In this document: positions 8,478-16,134 of the stretch, one piece after another
How the letters are laid out: every line of letters begins with the position of its first letter
How positions within the stretch are numbered: the first letter of the stretch is position 1
Assembly (NCBI RefSeq): GCF_000195275.1
Contig: NC_015385.1
Location: forward strand, 1,194,501-1,258,500
Length of the DNA stretch: 64,000 nt
Source: Treponema succinifaciens DSM 2489
GTDB lineage: Bacteria; Spirochaetota; Spirochaetia; Treponematales; Treponemataceae
Direction of reading: 5' to 3'
Notes under the pieces: generated by a model
Databases searched by the model: none
The model's input: only the letters and a program-made list of their open reading frames with translations
What the model was told of the DNA's origin: nothing
Translations under genes and position numbers: made by a program

Positions 8478-9650
8478 ATGGAAGCTTTTTCAGAAGAGAA
8501 AAACGATGTTTTTGTTCCTCAGAAAATTTTTATGCAGCGTGCAATTGAGCTTGCGAAAAGAGGTGGCGGAAAAGTTCATCCGAATCCTCTTGTGGGCGCT
8601 GTGATTGAAAAAGACGGAAAAATCATTGCGGAAGGTTTTCATCACGAATACGGAAATCTTCATGCGGAGCGGGACGCTTTAAAAAATGCGGCTGAAAAAA
8701 ATGCTTGTGTCCGCGGAGCAAATCTTTACGTTACATTGGAGCCTTGCTGCCACACAGGAAAACAGCCTCCATGTACTCAGGCAATCATAGATGCCGGCAT
8801 AAAAAATGTCGTGATTGGAAGCCGCGATCCGAATTCTCTCGTAAACGGAAAAGGGGTTGCTCAGCTTGAAAATGCTGGAATAAAAATTTTCCGGGATTTT
8901 ATGAAAGCTGAATGTGATTCTCTGAATGAAATTTTCTTCTATTATATAACTGCTAAGCGTCCTTTTGTGATTGTAAAATATGCACAAAGCGCGGACGGAA
9001 AAACTTCACTTTCTTCAGGCGAAAGCAAATGGATTACAAACGAAAGTTCCCGTGAATATGTTCATTATTTGCGCGGAACAACTGCGGCCGTTATGTGCGG
9101 AATTCAAACTGTTCTAAAAGATGATCCGCTTTTGACTTGCAGAATTAAAGGCGAAGAATTGAATCAGCCTGTTCGTATTGTCCTTGATACAGAGTTGAAA
9201 ATTCCGCTTGAAAGCAATCTTGTAAAAACCGCGAATGAAGTTCCGCTTATAATTTTTACTTGCTCTGATTCTGCAAAAAAATCCGCCCTTGAAGAAAAAG
9301 GCGCAAAAGTAATTCAGATTGAAAAAAAAGATTCTCATATCGACATTTTGCAAGTGCTAAAAAAACTTGGCGAGTTTTCAATTGACAGCGTTCTTGTTGA
9401 ATCCGGCGGCTCTCTTAATTCAAGCCTGTTTTTTTATGGCAAAGAAAAAAAATGCCTTGTAAACAAAGTTCTTTGCTTTGTCGCTCCTAAAATTTTAGGC
9501 GGAATAAATGGAACTGTGCATTCTCCGGTGCAGGGGATAGAATGCTCAAGCCTTTTGTCTTGCGTGAATCTTGCGCTGAAGAATGTAAAAACTTTTTCTG
9601 GTGATTTGCTTTTGGAATACGATTTTAAAGAGCCGTGTTTGGAGGAATAA
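8478..9650 (+). CDS. ribD: Bifunctional pyrimidine deaminase/reductase RibD
   Basis: 390 aa; converts the GTP-derived pyrimidine to the reduced amino-uracil in riboflavin synthesis (deaminase, then reductase). The N-terminal CMP/dCMP-deaminase domain shows the zinc motifs HAERDA and PCCHTGKQPPC. The C-terminal RibD reductase domain begins near residue 160 (RPFVIVKYAQSADGKTSL, then the conserved WITNESSREYVHYLR). It is the first gene of a four-gene operon that covers the whole pathway from GTP. No ribosome binding site is seen before the ATG, consistent with a leaderless transcript. Confidence 0.95.
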   Translation: MEAFSEEKNDVFVPQKIFMQRAIELAKRGGGKVHPNPLVGAVIEKDGKIIAEGFHHEYGNLHAERDALKNAAEKNACVRGANLYVTLEPCCHTGKQPPCTQAIIDAGIKNVVIGSRDPNSLVNGKGVAQLENAGIKIFRDFMKAECDSLNEIFFYYITAKRPFVIVKYAQSADGKTSLSSGESKWITNESSREYVHYLRGTTAAVMCGIQTVLKDDPLLTCRIKGEELNQPVRIVLDTELKIPLESNLVKTANEVPLIIFTCSDSAKKSALEEKGAKVIQIEKKDSHIDILQVLKKLGEFSIDSVLVESGGSLNSSLFFYGKEKKCLVNKVLCFVAPKILGGINGTVHSPVQGIECSSLLSCVNLALKNVKTFSGDLLLEYDFKEPCLEE

Positions 9651-9652
9651 TT

Positions 9653-10264
9653 TTGTTCACGGGAATTATAGAAAGCCTTGGCACTGTAAAAAATATTGTG
9701 AGAGCCAGCCATTCTTTTTCGATTGAGATTCAGTCTGATTTTAATGAAAAGCTTGTGCTTGGCGAAAGCATTGCCGTGAATGGGGTTTGCCTGACTGTCG
9801 CTGAATTTTCAGGCTCTGTTTTTAAGGCTGATGTTACACCGGAAACTTTTAGCCGCACTTCCTTAAAAATTCTTCGCCCCGGAAGTTTTGTAAATCTTGA
9901 GCGCGCAATGAAGGCTGACGGAAGATTTGGCGGGCATATTGTTTCTGGTCATATTGACGGAACAGGAAGAATTCTTGCTTTTTCAAAAAATGAAAATGCC
10001 GTGAACATTCAGTTTTCAATGGAAAAAAAACTCGGCGATTTTATGATTGAAAAAGGCTCTGTTGCAATTGACGGAATCAGTCTGACTGTTGCTTCTCTAA
10101 AATGGAGCGGCTCAACTTGTGTTATTTTCGCGGCGGTTATTCCGCATACTTGGAGCAACACCGTTTTAAGCAAAAAAAAGCCAGGCGACCTGGTAAACAT
10201 TGAATGCGACATTGTTGGAAAATATATAAGGCATTTTACTTTGGAGGAAAAAAATGAAGGCTGA
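9653..10264 (+). CDS. ribE: Riboflavin synthase alpha chain RibE
   Basis: 203 aa; dismutates two lumazine molecules to riboflavin. The start is the TTG at 9653, 7 nt after GGAGG, giving the family's canonical N-terminus MFTGIIE; the upstream in-frame start at 9635 would precede the ribosome binding site. The two tandem lumazine-binding repeats each carry the glycine-rich signature (GESIAVNGVCLTV, then GSVAIDGISLTVA) and the GGHIVSGHIDG motif. It begins just after ribD and overlaps ribBA by 11 bp. Confidence 0.95.
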   Translation: MFTGIIESLGTVKNIVRASHSFSIEIQSDFNEKLVLGESIAVNGVCLTVAEFSGSVFKADVTPETFSRTSLKILRPGSFVNLERAMKADGRFGGHIVSGHIDGTGRILAFSKNENAVNIQFSMEKKLGDFMIEKGSVAIDGISLTVASLKWSGSTCVIFAAVIPHTWSNTVLSKKKPGDLVNIECDIVGKYIRHFTLEEKNEG

Positions 10265-11468
10265 AAAATTCGCTCTTATAGAAAAAGCTTTGCAGGATTT
10301 GCGCGGCGGAAAAATTATAATGGTTACTGATGACGAGTCGCGCGAGAATGAAGGCGACTTGATTTGCGCGGCAAGATTTGCTACAGGCGAAAATATAAAT
10401 TTCATGGCGCGGAATGCGTGCGGACTTATCTGTATGCCAGTAAGCTCTGAAATTGCAAAGAAATTCAATTTTTATCCGATGACGTTTCAAAATCAGGACA
10501 ACCACGAAACTGCCTTTACAGTTTCCGTGGACCATGTTTCAACGACAACAGGAATCAGCGCATTTGAAAGAAGCACTACAGCAATTGCGCTTGTAAATCC
10601 TGAAACAAGGTCTGAAGATTTCCGTCGCCCTGGACATATGTTTCCTTTGGTTGCAAAAGACAAGGGAATTTTTGAACGCCAGGGACATACAGAGGCGACT
10701 GTTGATTTGTGCCGTCTTGCAGGTCTTGAGCCTGCTGGACTTTGCTGCGAGATTATGAGCGCAGACGGACACATGGCGCGCCGCCCTGAACTTGAAGAAA
10801 AAGCAAAAGAATGGAATTTGACTCTTATAACGATTGCCGATTTGATTGAATATAGAAAGTCAACTGAGAAATTCATTGAGCGTGTTGCAGAAGCGAATCT
10901 TCCCACAAAATATGGCGACTTTAGGCTTTACGGATTTTTGGACACAATCACGGGCGAGCATCACGAGGCTTTGGTTATGGGAAATGTTTCCGACGGAAAA
11001 AGTGTTTTGTGCCGTGTCCACAGCGAATGTCTTACAGGCGACACTTTCGGTTCAAGAAAATGCGATTGCGGCGAGCAGTTTGATCTTGCGATGAAAAAAA
11101 TTTCTCAGGAAGGAAGGGGAGTTCTTGTTTATCTTTCTCAGGAAGGAAGAGGAATCGGAATCCTTAACAAGATAAAGGCTTACAGTCTTCAGGACAAAGG
11201 CATGGACACCGTGGATGCTAATCTTGCGCTTGGTCTTCCAGAAGATGCCCGGGACTATTCGTGTGGAATTCAAATTCTTAAAAACCTCGGAGTTTCAAAA
11301 CTTCGCCTTATGACAAACAATCCGCAGAAAATTGACGCCATGAACTGCAAGGAAAATGGAATTGAAATCGAAGAGCGTATTCCGCTTGAAATTCCGGTTC
11401 AAAAATATGATGAATTTTATTTGAGAACAAAGGCAAAACGGATGGGGCATCTGCTTTCTAACGTTTAG
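10254..11468 (+). CDS. ribBA: Bifunctional DHBP synthase / GTP cyclohydrolase II RibBA
   Basis: 404 aa; makes both precursors of riboflavin: 3,4-dihydroxy-2-butanone 4-phosphate from ribulose 5-phosphate, and the pyrimidine from GTP. The N-terminal RibB domain has [11 protein letters not shown] and the later HTEATVDL. The C-terminal RibA domain has the zinc cysteines in [17 protein letters not shown] and the [10 protein letters not shown] motif. GGAGG precedes the ATG, which lies inside the end of ribE, so translation is probably coupled. Confidence 0.96.
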   Translation: MKAEKFALIEKALQDLRGGKIIMVTDDESRENEGDLICAARFATGENINFMARNACGLICMPVSSEIAKKFNFYPMTFQNQDNHETAFTVSVDHVSTTTGISAFERSTTAIALVNPETRSEDFRRPGHMFPLVAKDKGIFERQGHTEATVDLCRLAGLEPAGLCCEIMSADGHMARRPELEEKAKEWNLTLITIADLIEYRKSTEKFIERVAEANLPTKYGDFRLYGFLDTITGEHHEALVMGNVSDGKSVLCRVHSECLTGDTFGSRKCDCGEQFDLAMKKISQEGRGVLVYLSQEGRGIGILNKIKAYSLQDKGMDTVDANLALGLPEDARDYSCGIQILKNLGVSKLRLMTNNPQKIDAMNCKENGIEIEERIPLEIPVQKYDEFYLRTKAKRMGHLLSNV

Positions 11469-11497
11469 CGATTTCTAAAAATATTTTGGAGGAAAAA

Positions 11498-11968
11498 ATG
11501 AAAGTTATTGAAGGAAAAGTTGTTTCTGGAAGTGCTGGCAAAATCAAAGTTGGAATTGTCGCCGCAAGGTTCAATGAGTTTATTGTTTCAAAACTTGTCG
11601 CGGGCGCAAAAGACGGACTTGTCCGTCACGATGTTGAAGATGATGACATAACTCTTTGCTGGGTTCCTGGCGCTTTTGAGATTCCTGTTGCTGCGAAAAA
11701 AATGGCTGAAAGCAAAAAATATGATGCTATTATTTGCCTTGGTGCTGTAATCCGTGGAGCTACAAGCCACTATGACTATGTTTGCGCTGAAGTTTCAAAG
11801 GGAATTGCCCAAGTTAGCTTGCAGACTGGACTTCCTGTTATGTTCGGGGTTCTTACAACTGACACGATTGACCAGGCGATTGAACGCGCTGGAACAAAAG
11901 CCGGAAATAAAGGCTACGACTGCGCCCTTGGAGCAATTGAAATGGTAAATTTGCTCAAGCAGATGTAA
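11498..11968 (+). CDS. ribH: 6,7-dimethyl-8-ribityllumazine synthase RibH
   Basis: 156 aa; condenses the two RibBA/RibD products into lumazine, the RibE substrate. Family motifs are [42 protein letters not shown] (with the catalytic His), and [23 protein letters not shown]. The ATG at 11498 follows GGAGG directly upstream; the TTG at 11486 is the ribosome binding site itself. It is the last gene of the operon. Confidence 0.96.
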   Translation: MKVIEGKVVSGSAGKIKVGIVAARFNEFIVSKLVAGAKDGLVRHDVEDDDITLCWVPGAFEIPVAAKKMAESKKYDAIICLGAVIRGATSHYDYVCAEVSKGIAQVSLQTGLPVMFGVLTTDTIDQAIERAGTKAGNKGYDCALGAIEMVNLLKQM

Positions 11969-11970
11969 AA

Positions 11971-12099
11971 TGTCATCTTAGGGCTTGCCCCTGCGATGTT
12001 TCTGAAAGAAACTCGGTTGATAATCTATTTAAAATTTCCAACAGATTCCTGACCGAGTTTACTGCGTAAACATCGCAGTGTCGTAGCACGGGAATGACA
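11971..12099. repeat. Repeat family B, copy 1 (two inverted 34-bp hairpin units)
   Basis: The element begins TGTCAT and ends ATGACA. It holds two inverted copies of a 34-bp unit (11993-12026 plus, 12043-12076 minus) with the core CGATGTTT..hairpin..AAACTCGGT....AATCT. The short hairpins are GTTTCT-GAA-AGAAAC and GTTTAC-GCA-GTAAAC. It fills the space between the convergent ribH and hisS genes and may act as a terminator region. About 45 bp of plain AT-rich sequence follow before the hisS stop. Confidence 0.8.
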
Positions 12100-12146
12100 C
12101 TTAAATTACTGTTCTTATCAAAACTTGACATTTGGGCTAATAAAAC

Positions 12147-13448
12147 TTAGTCTTTGATTTTACTTGCAGCATCTTCAATTGAAATAGATTCAAAGATTTC
12201 CCTTGTCTTTAAGTTCTTGAGTGTGATTGTATTCGCAGTTTCGCTGTTGCTTGAAAGCATGATTCCCCAGGGAATTTGTTTTTTATCTGTTACAGAATAC
12301 TGTTTGTTGATTTTTACAGTGTCTGGGAATACTTCCACGGAAATTCCTTCTTTGCGGAGTTTTGCCGCCACTTCCTGATATTGAACATTCAGATTTTCAT
12401 CAGTGTTGAATATTTCCACATCAAGGTAGCTGCCTTTTGCATTTGTAATTCCAAGCTCAGAAAGCCCCGCAATCAGCCTGTCCAAACCAATGCTTGAACC
12501 TACGCCTGGCAGTTTTTCCTTCATGTAAAGACCTGCAAGGTTGTCATACCTTCCGCCGGAACAAACAGAGCCTATTGACGGAAGTTTCTCAAGGAAAGTT
12601 TCGTAAACAATGCCTGTGTAATAGTCAAGTCCGCGTGTGATTGCAGGATCAAGCATATAAGTGCCTTCAATTCCCGCTGCTTTCATCATGCTGAAGATTG
12701 TTTTCATGCGTTTTGAGTCTTCATCTTCGCCGCCGGCAAGCTCTTCTATGTGTGAAAGTGTCTCTTCAAAAGAAGAAAGGGGCTTTATGTAGTCAATAAT
12801 CTTTGCGCTTGAATCCGCGTTTCCTGTAATTTCTTCAAGTTCCGCTGAAACTTTTTCTTCGCCAACTTTGGCAATCTTGTCTACTGCTCTCAAAATATCT
12901 TCCGACTTTTCTGAAAGGCCAAGTTTCTTTAAAAAGCGGTTGAAAATTCCTCTGTGGTTTACGTGAATCTTTATTTCGTCAACGCCAATTGCAGAAAGGG
13001 CTGCTTTCATAAGGCTTAGTGTCTCAAAGTCCGATACTGCGCTGTCGCTTCCTACTGTGTCAAAGTCGCACTGTACAAATTCTCTGTATCTTCCTACCTG
13101 AGGCTTTTCTCCGCGCCATACTTTTGAAATGTGGTATCTTTTGAATGGAAAGTAAAGTTCTTCTTTGTGCTGTGCAGTGAATCTTGCGAAAGGAACTGTC
13201 AAGTCAAATCTCATTGCGACATCTCTTCCGCCGTTGTCTTCAAAGCGGAACATCTGCTTTTCTGTTTCGCCGTTGCTTTTTCTGAGCAAAATTTCTGTAT
13301 ATTCAAGAACAGGAGTGTCTATAGGAACGAATCCGTAAGAGCGGAATGTCTTTGTGAGTTTTTCAATTAAATCAGAACGCAAAATTTCATCCTGAGGAAG
13401 AAAGTCTCTGAATCCTTTTAAGATTTTTGGTTGAATAAATGTTTCCAT
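12147..13448 (-). CDS. hisS: Histidyl-tRNA synthetase
   Basis: 433 aa, class II synthetase charging tRNA-His. Motif 2 is FRAE-like in YHISKVWRGEKPQVGRYREFVQCDFD, and the HisRS-specific motifs RGLDYYTGIVYE and GGRYDNLAGLY are present; motif 3 is GVGSSIGLDRL. The C-terminal anticodon-binding domain spans about residues 335-433. It opens METFIQPKILKGFRDFLPQD. It is transcribed alone, divergently from coaX, with no Shine-Dalgarno sequence before the ATG. Confidence 0.95.
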   Translation of the reverse strand: METFIQPKILKGFRDFLPQDEILRSDLIEKLTKTFRSYGFVPIDTPVLEYTEILLRKSNGETEKQMFRFEDNGGRDVAMRFDLTVPFARFTAQHKEELYFPFKRYHISKVWRGEKPQVGRYREFVQCDFDTVGSDSAVSDFETLSLMKAALSAIGVDEIKIHVNHRGIFNRFLKKLGLSEKSEDILRAVDKIAKVGEEKVSAELEEITGNADSSAKIIDYIKPLSSFEETLSHIEELAGGEDEDSKRMKTIFSMMKAAGIEGTYMLDPAITRGLDYYTGIVYETFLEKLPSIGSVCSGGRYDNLAGLYMKEKLPGVGSSIGLDRLIAGLSELGITNAKGSYLDVEIFNTDENLNVQYQEVAAKLRKEGISVEVFPDTVKINKQYSVTDKKQIPWGIMLSSNSETANTITLKNLKTREIFESISIEDAASKIKD

Positions 13449-13456
13449 AATAAAAT

Positions 13457-13485
13457 ATACTATAATATAAATAGAATTTGCTCAA
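13457..13485 (-). promoter_or_regulatory. Candidate hisS promoter, leaderless geometry
   Basis: TTGAGC, 17 bp, TAGTAT on the minus strand, with 8 nt to the ATG. TATAGT at 15-bp spacing is an alternative -10 box. No ribosome binding site is visible. Confidence 0.5.
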
Positions 13486-13536
13486 TGAGTATGAGTATTT
13501 TGGCAATTGTTGGCTTCATTTATATTTTTGCCTTGC

Positions 13537-13565
13537 TTGAAAAAAAAATGCAAATGCAATATTTT
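13537..13565 (+). promoter_or_regulatory. Candidate coaX promoter
   Basis: TTGAAA, 17 bp, TATTTT, followed by a short leader that contains the GGAGG ribosome binding site at 13588-13592. It is divergent from the hisS promoter. Confidence 0.45.
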
Positions 13566-13598
13566 TAATAAAATGGAACGTATTGCTGGAGGATGAAA

Positions 13599-14405
13599 TT
13601 GCTTTTTGCGGTGGATATTGGAAACACAAATATTGTCGCAGCTATCTTTGATGGCGATAAAATTGCTGTTCAGTGGCGCATTGCAACTGATTCAAGACGT
13701 ACAGGAGATGAATATACTTCTATTTTGCTTACGCTTTGCAGGGAAGCCGGGATCCAGATAAAGTTTCTTGAAAAAAGCATTATAAGTTCTGTTGTTCCTG
13801 CCTTGATTGGGCCTTTTGTTATTGTATGCCAGCATCTGTGCGGAAAAAATCCGTTTATCTTGTCTTCTGACCTTGCCTATAGCGGACGTCTTCCTGTCAG
13901 GCTTGATTCAGCTTCGCCTCATACAAATATTGGAACAGATTTGCTTTGCAATGCGGTGAGCGCCTGGAATTTATTTGAAGGAAAAGGTCCTGTTATTGCG
14001 GTTGACTTTGGGACGGCTCTGACTTTAACTGTCGCTGATTCAGGCGGAACAATCCGTGGTGTTACTATTTCTCCTGGGTTGGGAACTGCTATAAAAGCCT
14101 TGGCGACCAATGCGGCCCAGCTTCCGTTTGTTTCTTTGGAAGCTCCGTCTTCAAGCCTTGGAATGAATACAGAAACTGCAATTCAGGCAGGTGTTGTTCT
14201 TGGATACAAGGGTCTTGTTGAATATCTGGTTCTCCAAGTTAAGGCTGACCTTGAAAAACTTACAGGCGACAAGGCTGAAACTGTAAAAGTTGTTGCAACA
14301 GGCGGACTTAACAAAGTTCTAAAGCCAATTACAGATGTGTTTACTGTTGTTGACAAAGATTTGACAATCCGCGGACTTAAGATTATTTCTGATTTGGTGT
14401 TGTAG
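13599..14405 (+). CDS. coaX: Type III pantothenate kinase
   Basis: 268 aa; phosphorylates pantothenate, the first step of coenzyme A synthesis. The acetate/sugar-kinase-fold phosphate motif is DIGNTNIVAAIF at the N-terminus. Further CoaX motifs are PHTNIGTDLLCNAVSAW, VDFGTALTLTV and GVTISPGLGTAIKALATNAAQLP. The ATG at 13593 directly abuts GGAGG, so the TTG at 13599, 6 nt after it, is the better start and gives the usual MLFAVDIGNTN opening; the ATG cannot be excluded. It is convergent with the NeuB-family gene, with no clear terminator. Confidence 0.93.
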   Translation: MLFAVDIGNTNIVAAIFDGDKIAVQWRIATDSRRTGDEYTSILLTLCREAGIQIKFLEKSIISSVVPALIGPFVIVCQHLCGKNPFILSSDLAYSGRLPVRLDSASPHTNIGTDLLCNAVSAWNLFEGKGPVIAVDFGTALTLTVADSGGTIRGVTISPGLGTAIKALATNAAQLPFVSLEAPSSSLGMNTETAIQAGVVLGYKGLVEYLVLQVKADLEKLTGDKAETVKVVATGGLNKVLKPITDVFTVVDKDLTIRGLKIISDLVL

Positions 14406-14416
14406 AAATCTGTTTT

Positions 14417-15574
14417 TTACCTTTGGATAAAGTCTTCCCACTTGACTCCATCGCCTGAGCGCACCTCTTTTTCCAGTATAGAGCCTTCTATTGTGGAGAA
14501 ATATTCAGGGCTTATTCCGGGTGAAAGAATTTTTTCTGTCCGCAGTACGGAAATGTCGTCCGGCTGTATTCTGCTTCCTTTTTTTAGTGAACGCATATAG
14601 TGAAGGGAGCGGTTTGTTCTTCCGTAGTTTTCTTCTTCTGCCGGAGCAAGTCTTTTTATTCCTGTTCCCAACGCCGCTGTGATTTTTTCACTTGGAAATT
14701 CGTATTCAAGCTGTTTAAGAATCTCCTTTTCAGCTGCATTTTCTAAGTTTTCTTTTACGGCTTTTCCTTCTTTTTTATAGCGTTCTTGTATTGAAATCGC
14801 CTGCTTGACAGAATGAACCATTACAGCAAACTGCTCAGGTTCAAGAGCCACAGGATCGTCTAGTCCGCTGTCTTTTTTGCTTAGCGTAATGTGCTTTTCA
14901 ATTATGCTTCCTCCCATAAGAACTGTAAGAACAGGGACTAAAACTGGATCAAGGCTGTGGTCGCTTATTCCTGTTGGAATCCCAAATATTTGGCGTAGAG
15001 TTTTTACACATTTTATGTTGTATTGTTCTTCTGGCGCAGGATAGAAAGTTATGCAGTGAAGCAAAGTTAAGTCTGGAAAGGATTTTTCATTTGCGCAAGG
15101 TTCTTTTTTATTTTGGATTATTTGAATTGCTTTTTCTATGTCGCCCAGCTTGGAAACTCCGCTTGAAATGATAATTGGAATTTTCTGATAATAATCTGCG
15201 CATTTGTGTAAAAGCGGAAAATGATTCAGTTCTGGACTTGCGATTTTTATCGCGTCTGGATTAAGTTTTGCAAGCTCTTCAAAAGATTTTGTTCCGAAAG
15301 GTGAGCAGGCGAATAAAAGTCCTTTTTTATGTGAATATTCAAGGCATTTTTTGTAGAAATCGGAAGAGCATTCAAGTTGCTTGAATGTGTCATAAAGCCG
15401 GGTTTTTCCTCCAGGCAAATTTACAAATCCTGTGTCTGGATGCAAAATCTCATCGGCATAAACCCATTGGAATTTTACGCAGTCTGCACCTGCAAAAGCG
15501 GCCGCGTCAATAAGTTCATGTGCTTTATCTAAAGAACCTGCGTGCGCAGTTCCAATCTCAGCGATTATCTTCAT
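14417..15574 (-). CDS. NeuB-family nonulosonic acid synthase with SAF domain
   Basis: 385 aa; the family condenses phosphoenolpyruvate with a hexosamine derivative to make sialic, legionaminic or pseudaminic acid. The NeuB domain (1-245) opens IAEIGTAHAGSLDKAHELIDAAAFAGADCVKFQ and ends with GISDHSLDPVLVPVLTVLMGGSIIEKHITLSKK. The C-terminal SAF/antifreeze-like domain (about 315-385) has RSLHYMRSLKKGSRIQPDDISVLR. Which nonulosonic acid is made cannot be told from sequence alone. It is a single gene with its own strong promoter, away from other glycan genes, but partner functions occur elsewhere in the window. Confidence 0.88.
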   Translation of the reverse strand: MKIIAEIGTAHAGSLDKAHELIDAAAFAGADCVKFQWVYADEILHPDTGFVNLPGGKTRLYDTFKQLECSSDFYKKCLEYSHKKGLLFACSPFGTKSFEELAKLNPDAIKIASPELNHFPLLHKCADYYQKIPIIISSGVSKLGDIEKAIQIIQNKKEPCANEKSFPDLTLLHCITFYPAPEEQYNIKCVKTLRQIFGIPTGISDHSLDPVLVPVLTVLMGGSIIEKHITLSKKDSGLDDPVALEPEQFAVMVHSVKQAISIQERYKKEGKAVKENLENAAEKEILKQLEYEFPSEKITAALGTGIKRLAPAEEENYGRTNRSLHYMRSLKKGSRIQPDDISVLRTEKILSPGISPEYFSTIEGSILEKEVRSGDGVKWEDFIQR

Positions 15575-15581
15575 GCCTTTG

Positions 15582-15610
15582 ATTATAATTGTTCAGCATT
15601 TGAAATTCAA
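15582..15610 (-). promoter_or_regulatory. Promoter of the NeuB-family gene, leaderless geometry
   Basis: TTGAAT, 17 bp, TATAAT on the minus strand; the perfect -10 box ends 7 nt before the ATG at 15574. An AAAGG directly before the ATG is too close to serve as a normal ribosome binding site. Confidence 0.65.
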
Positions 15611-15633
15611 CAGAATGAAATTTAAAGCAAAAA

Positions 15634-15791
15634 GGGGATGTCTAATAAGTTCTAAATGTCATTGTCGTACCTGATACTTCGATGTTTGCATAGCAAACTC
15701 GGTTAACAATCTCTAAATGATTGCAATATATGCATTTAGATTTTCGGGTCAGGCTCGAAAATGACAAAAAGGATACTTTTGGGACATCCCC
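15634..15791. repeat. Repeat family B, copy 2, within an outer inverted repeat
   Basis: The outer ends are GGGGATGTC (15634-15642) and its reverse complement (15783-15791). The inner ends are TGTCAT (15657) and ATGACA (15766). A 34-bp unit at 15679-15712 matches the units of copy 1 and has hairpin GTTTGC-ATA-GCAAAC. The right arm is diverged. It lies between the divergent neuB-like gene and ileS. Confidence 0.75.
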
Positions 15792-15973
15792 ATAGTGGAG
15801 CTGTTGTCTGGACAGCTAAAAAAGGATTTTCCTCCGTTTAGATTTCCACTGTAAAAAGTTTATATTTGGAATTCCAATTCCGACATATAGAAATTAACTG
15901 GAATTAAAAAGATATTTGTGTTTTTGGTTGAAATTATCTGCTAAAAAACTATTTTTGAATTTTTCTTGTTTTA

Positions 15974-16023
15974 TAGATTATTTTGATTCAATTTGATATA
16001 ATGAAACGAGTTTTAAAATTCGT
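15974..16023 (+). promoter_or_regulatory. Candidate ileS promoter with near-palindrome at the start point
   Basis: TAGATT (15974-15979), 17 bp, TATAAT (15997-16002). Directly downstream, 16006-16023 reads ACGA-GTTTTAAAATT-CGT, an 18-bp palindrome except for one pair, placed over the expected transcription start. The leader to the ATG would be about 125 nt. No T-box-like features were seen. The rest of 15792-15973 shows only a small hairpin (15799-15817, AGCTGT/ACAGCT) and AT-rich sequence. Confidence 0.4.
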
Positions 16024-16134
16024 CTGATTTTTGAAACTTCTTCATATATTCTTTTTGGTTCTGTTGTTTTTGCATTCAGGCTAAAGAATTTTGTGCTAAA
16101 ATTTATTTATAATTTTATAAAAGGACGGAATGTG

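Noticed and set aside
12100-12146. TTGACA-N17-TAGTCT on the plus strand at the hisS 3' end
   Set aside because: It would only drive antisense RNA into hisS; a weak -10 box and no gene or RNA downstream to support it.
15792-16134. T-box leader for ileS
   Set aside because: The 125-nt leader shows no conserved T-box sequence (TGGNACCGCG type) and no antiterminator; T-boxes are not expected in spirochaetes.
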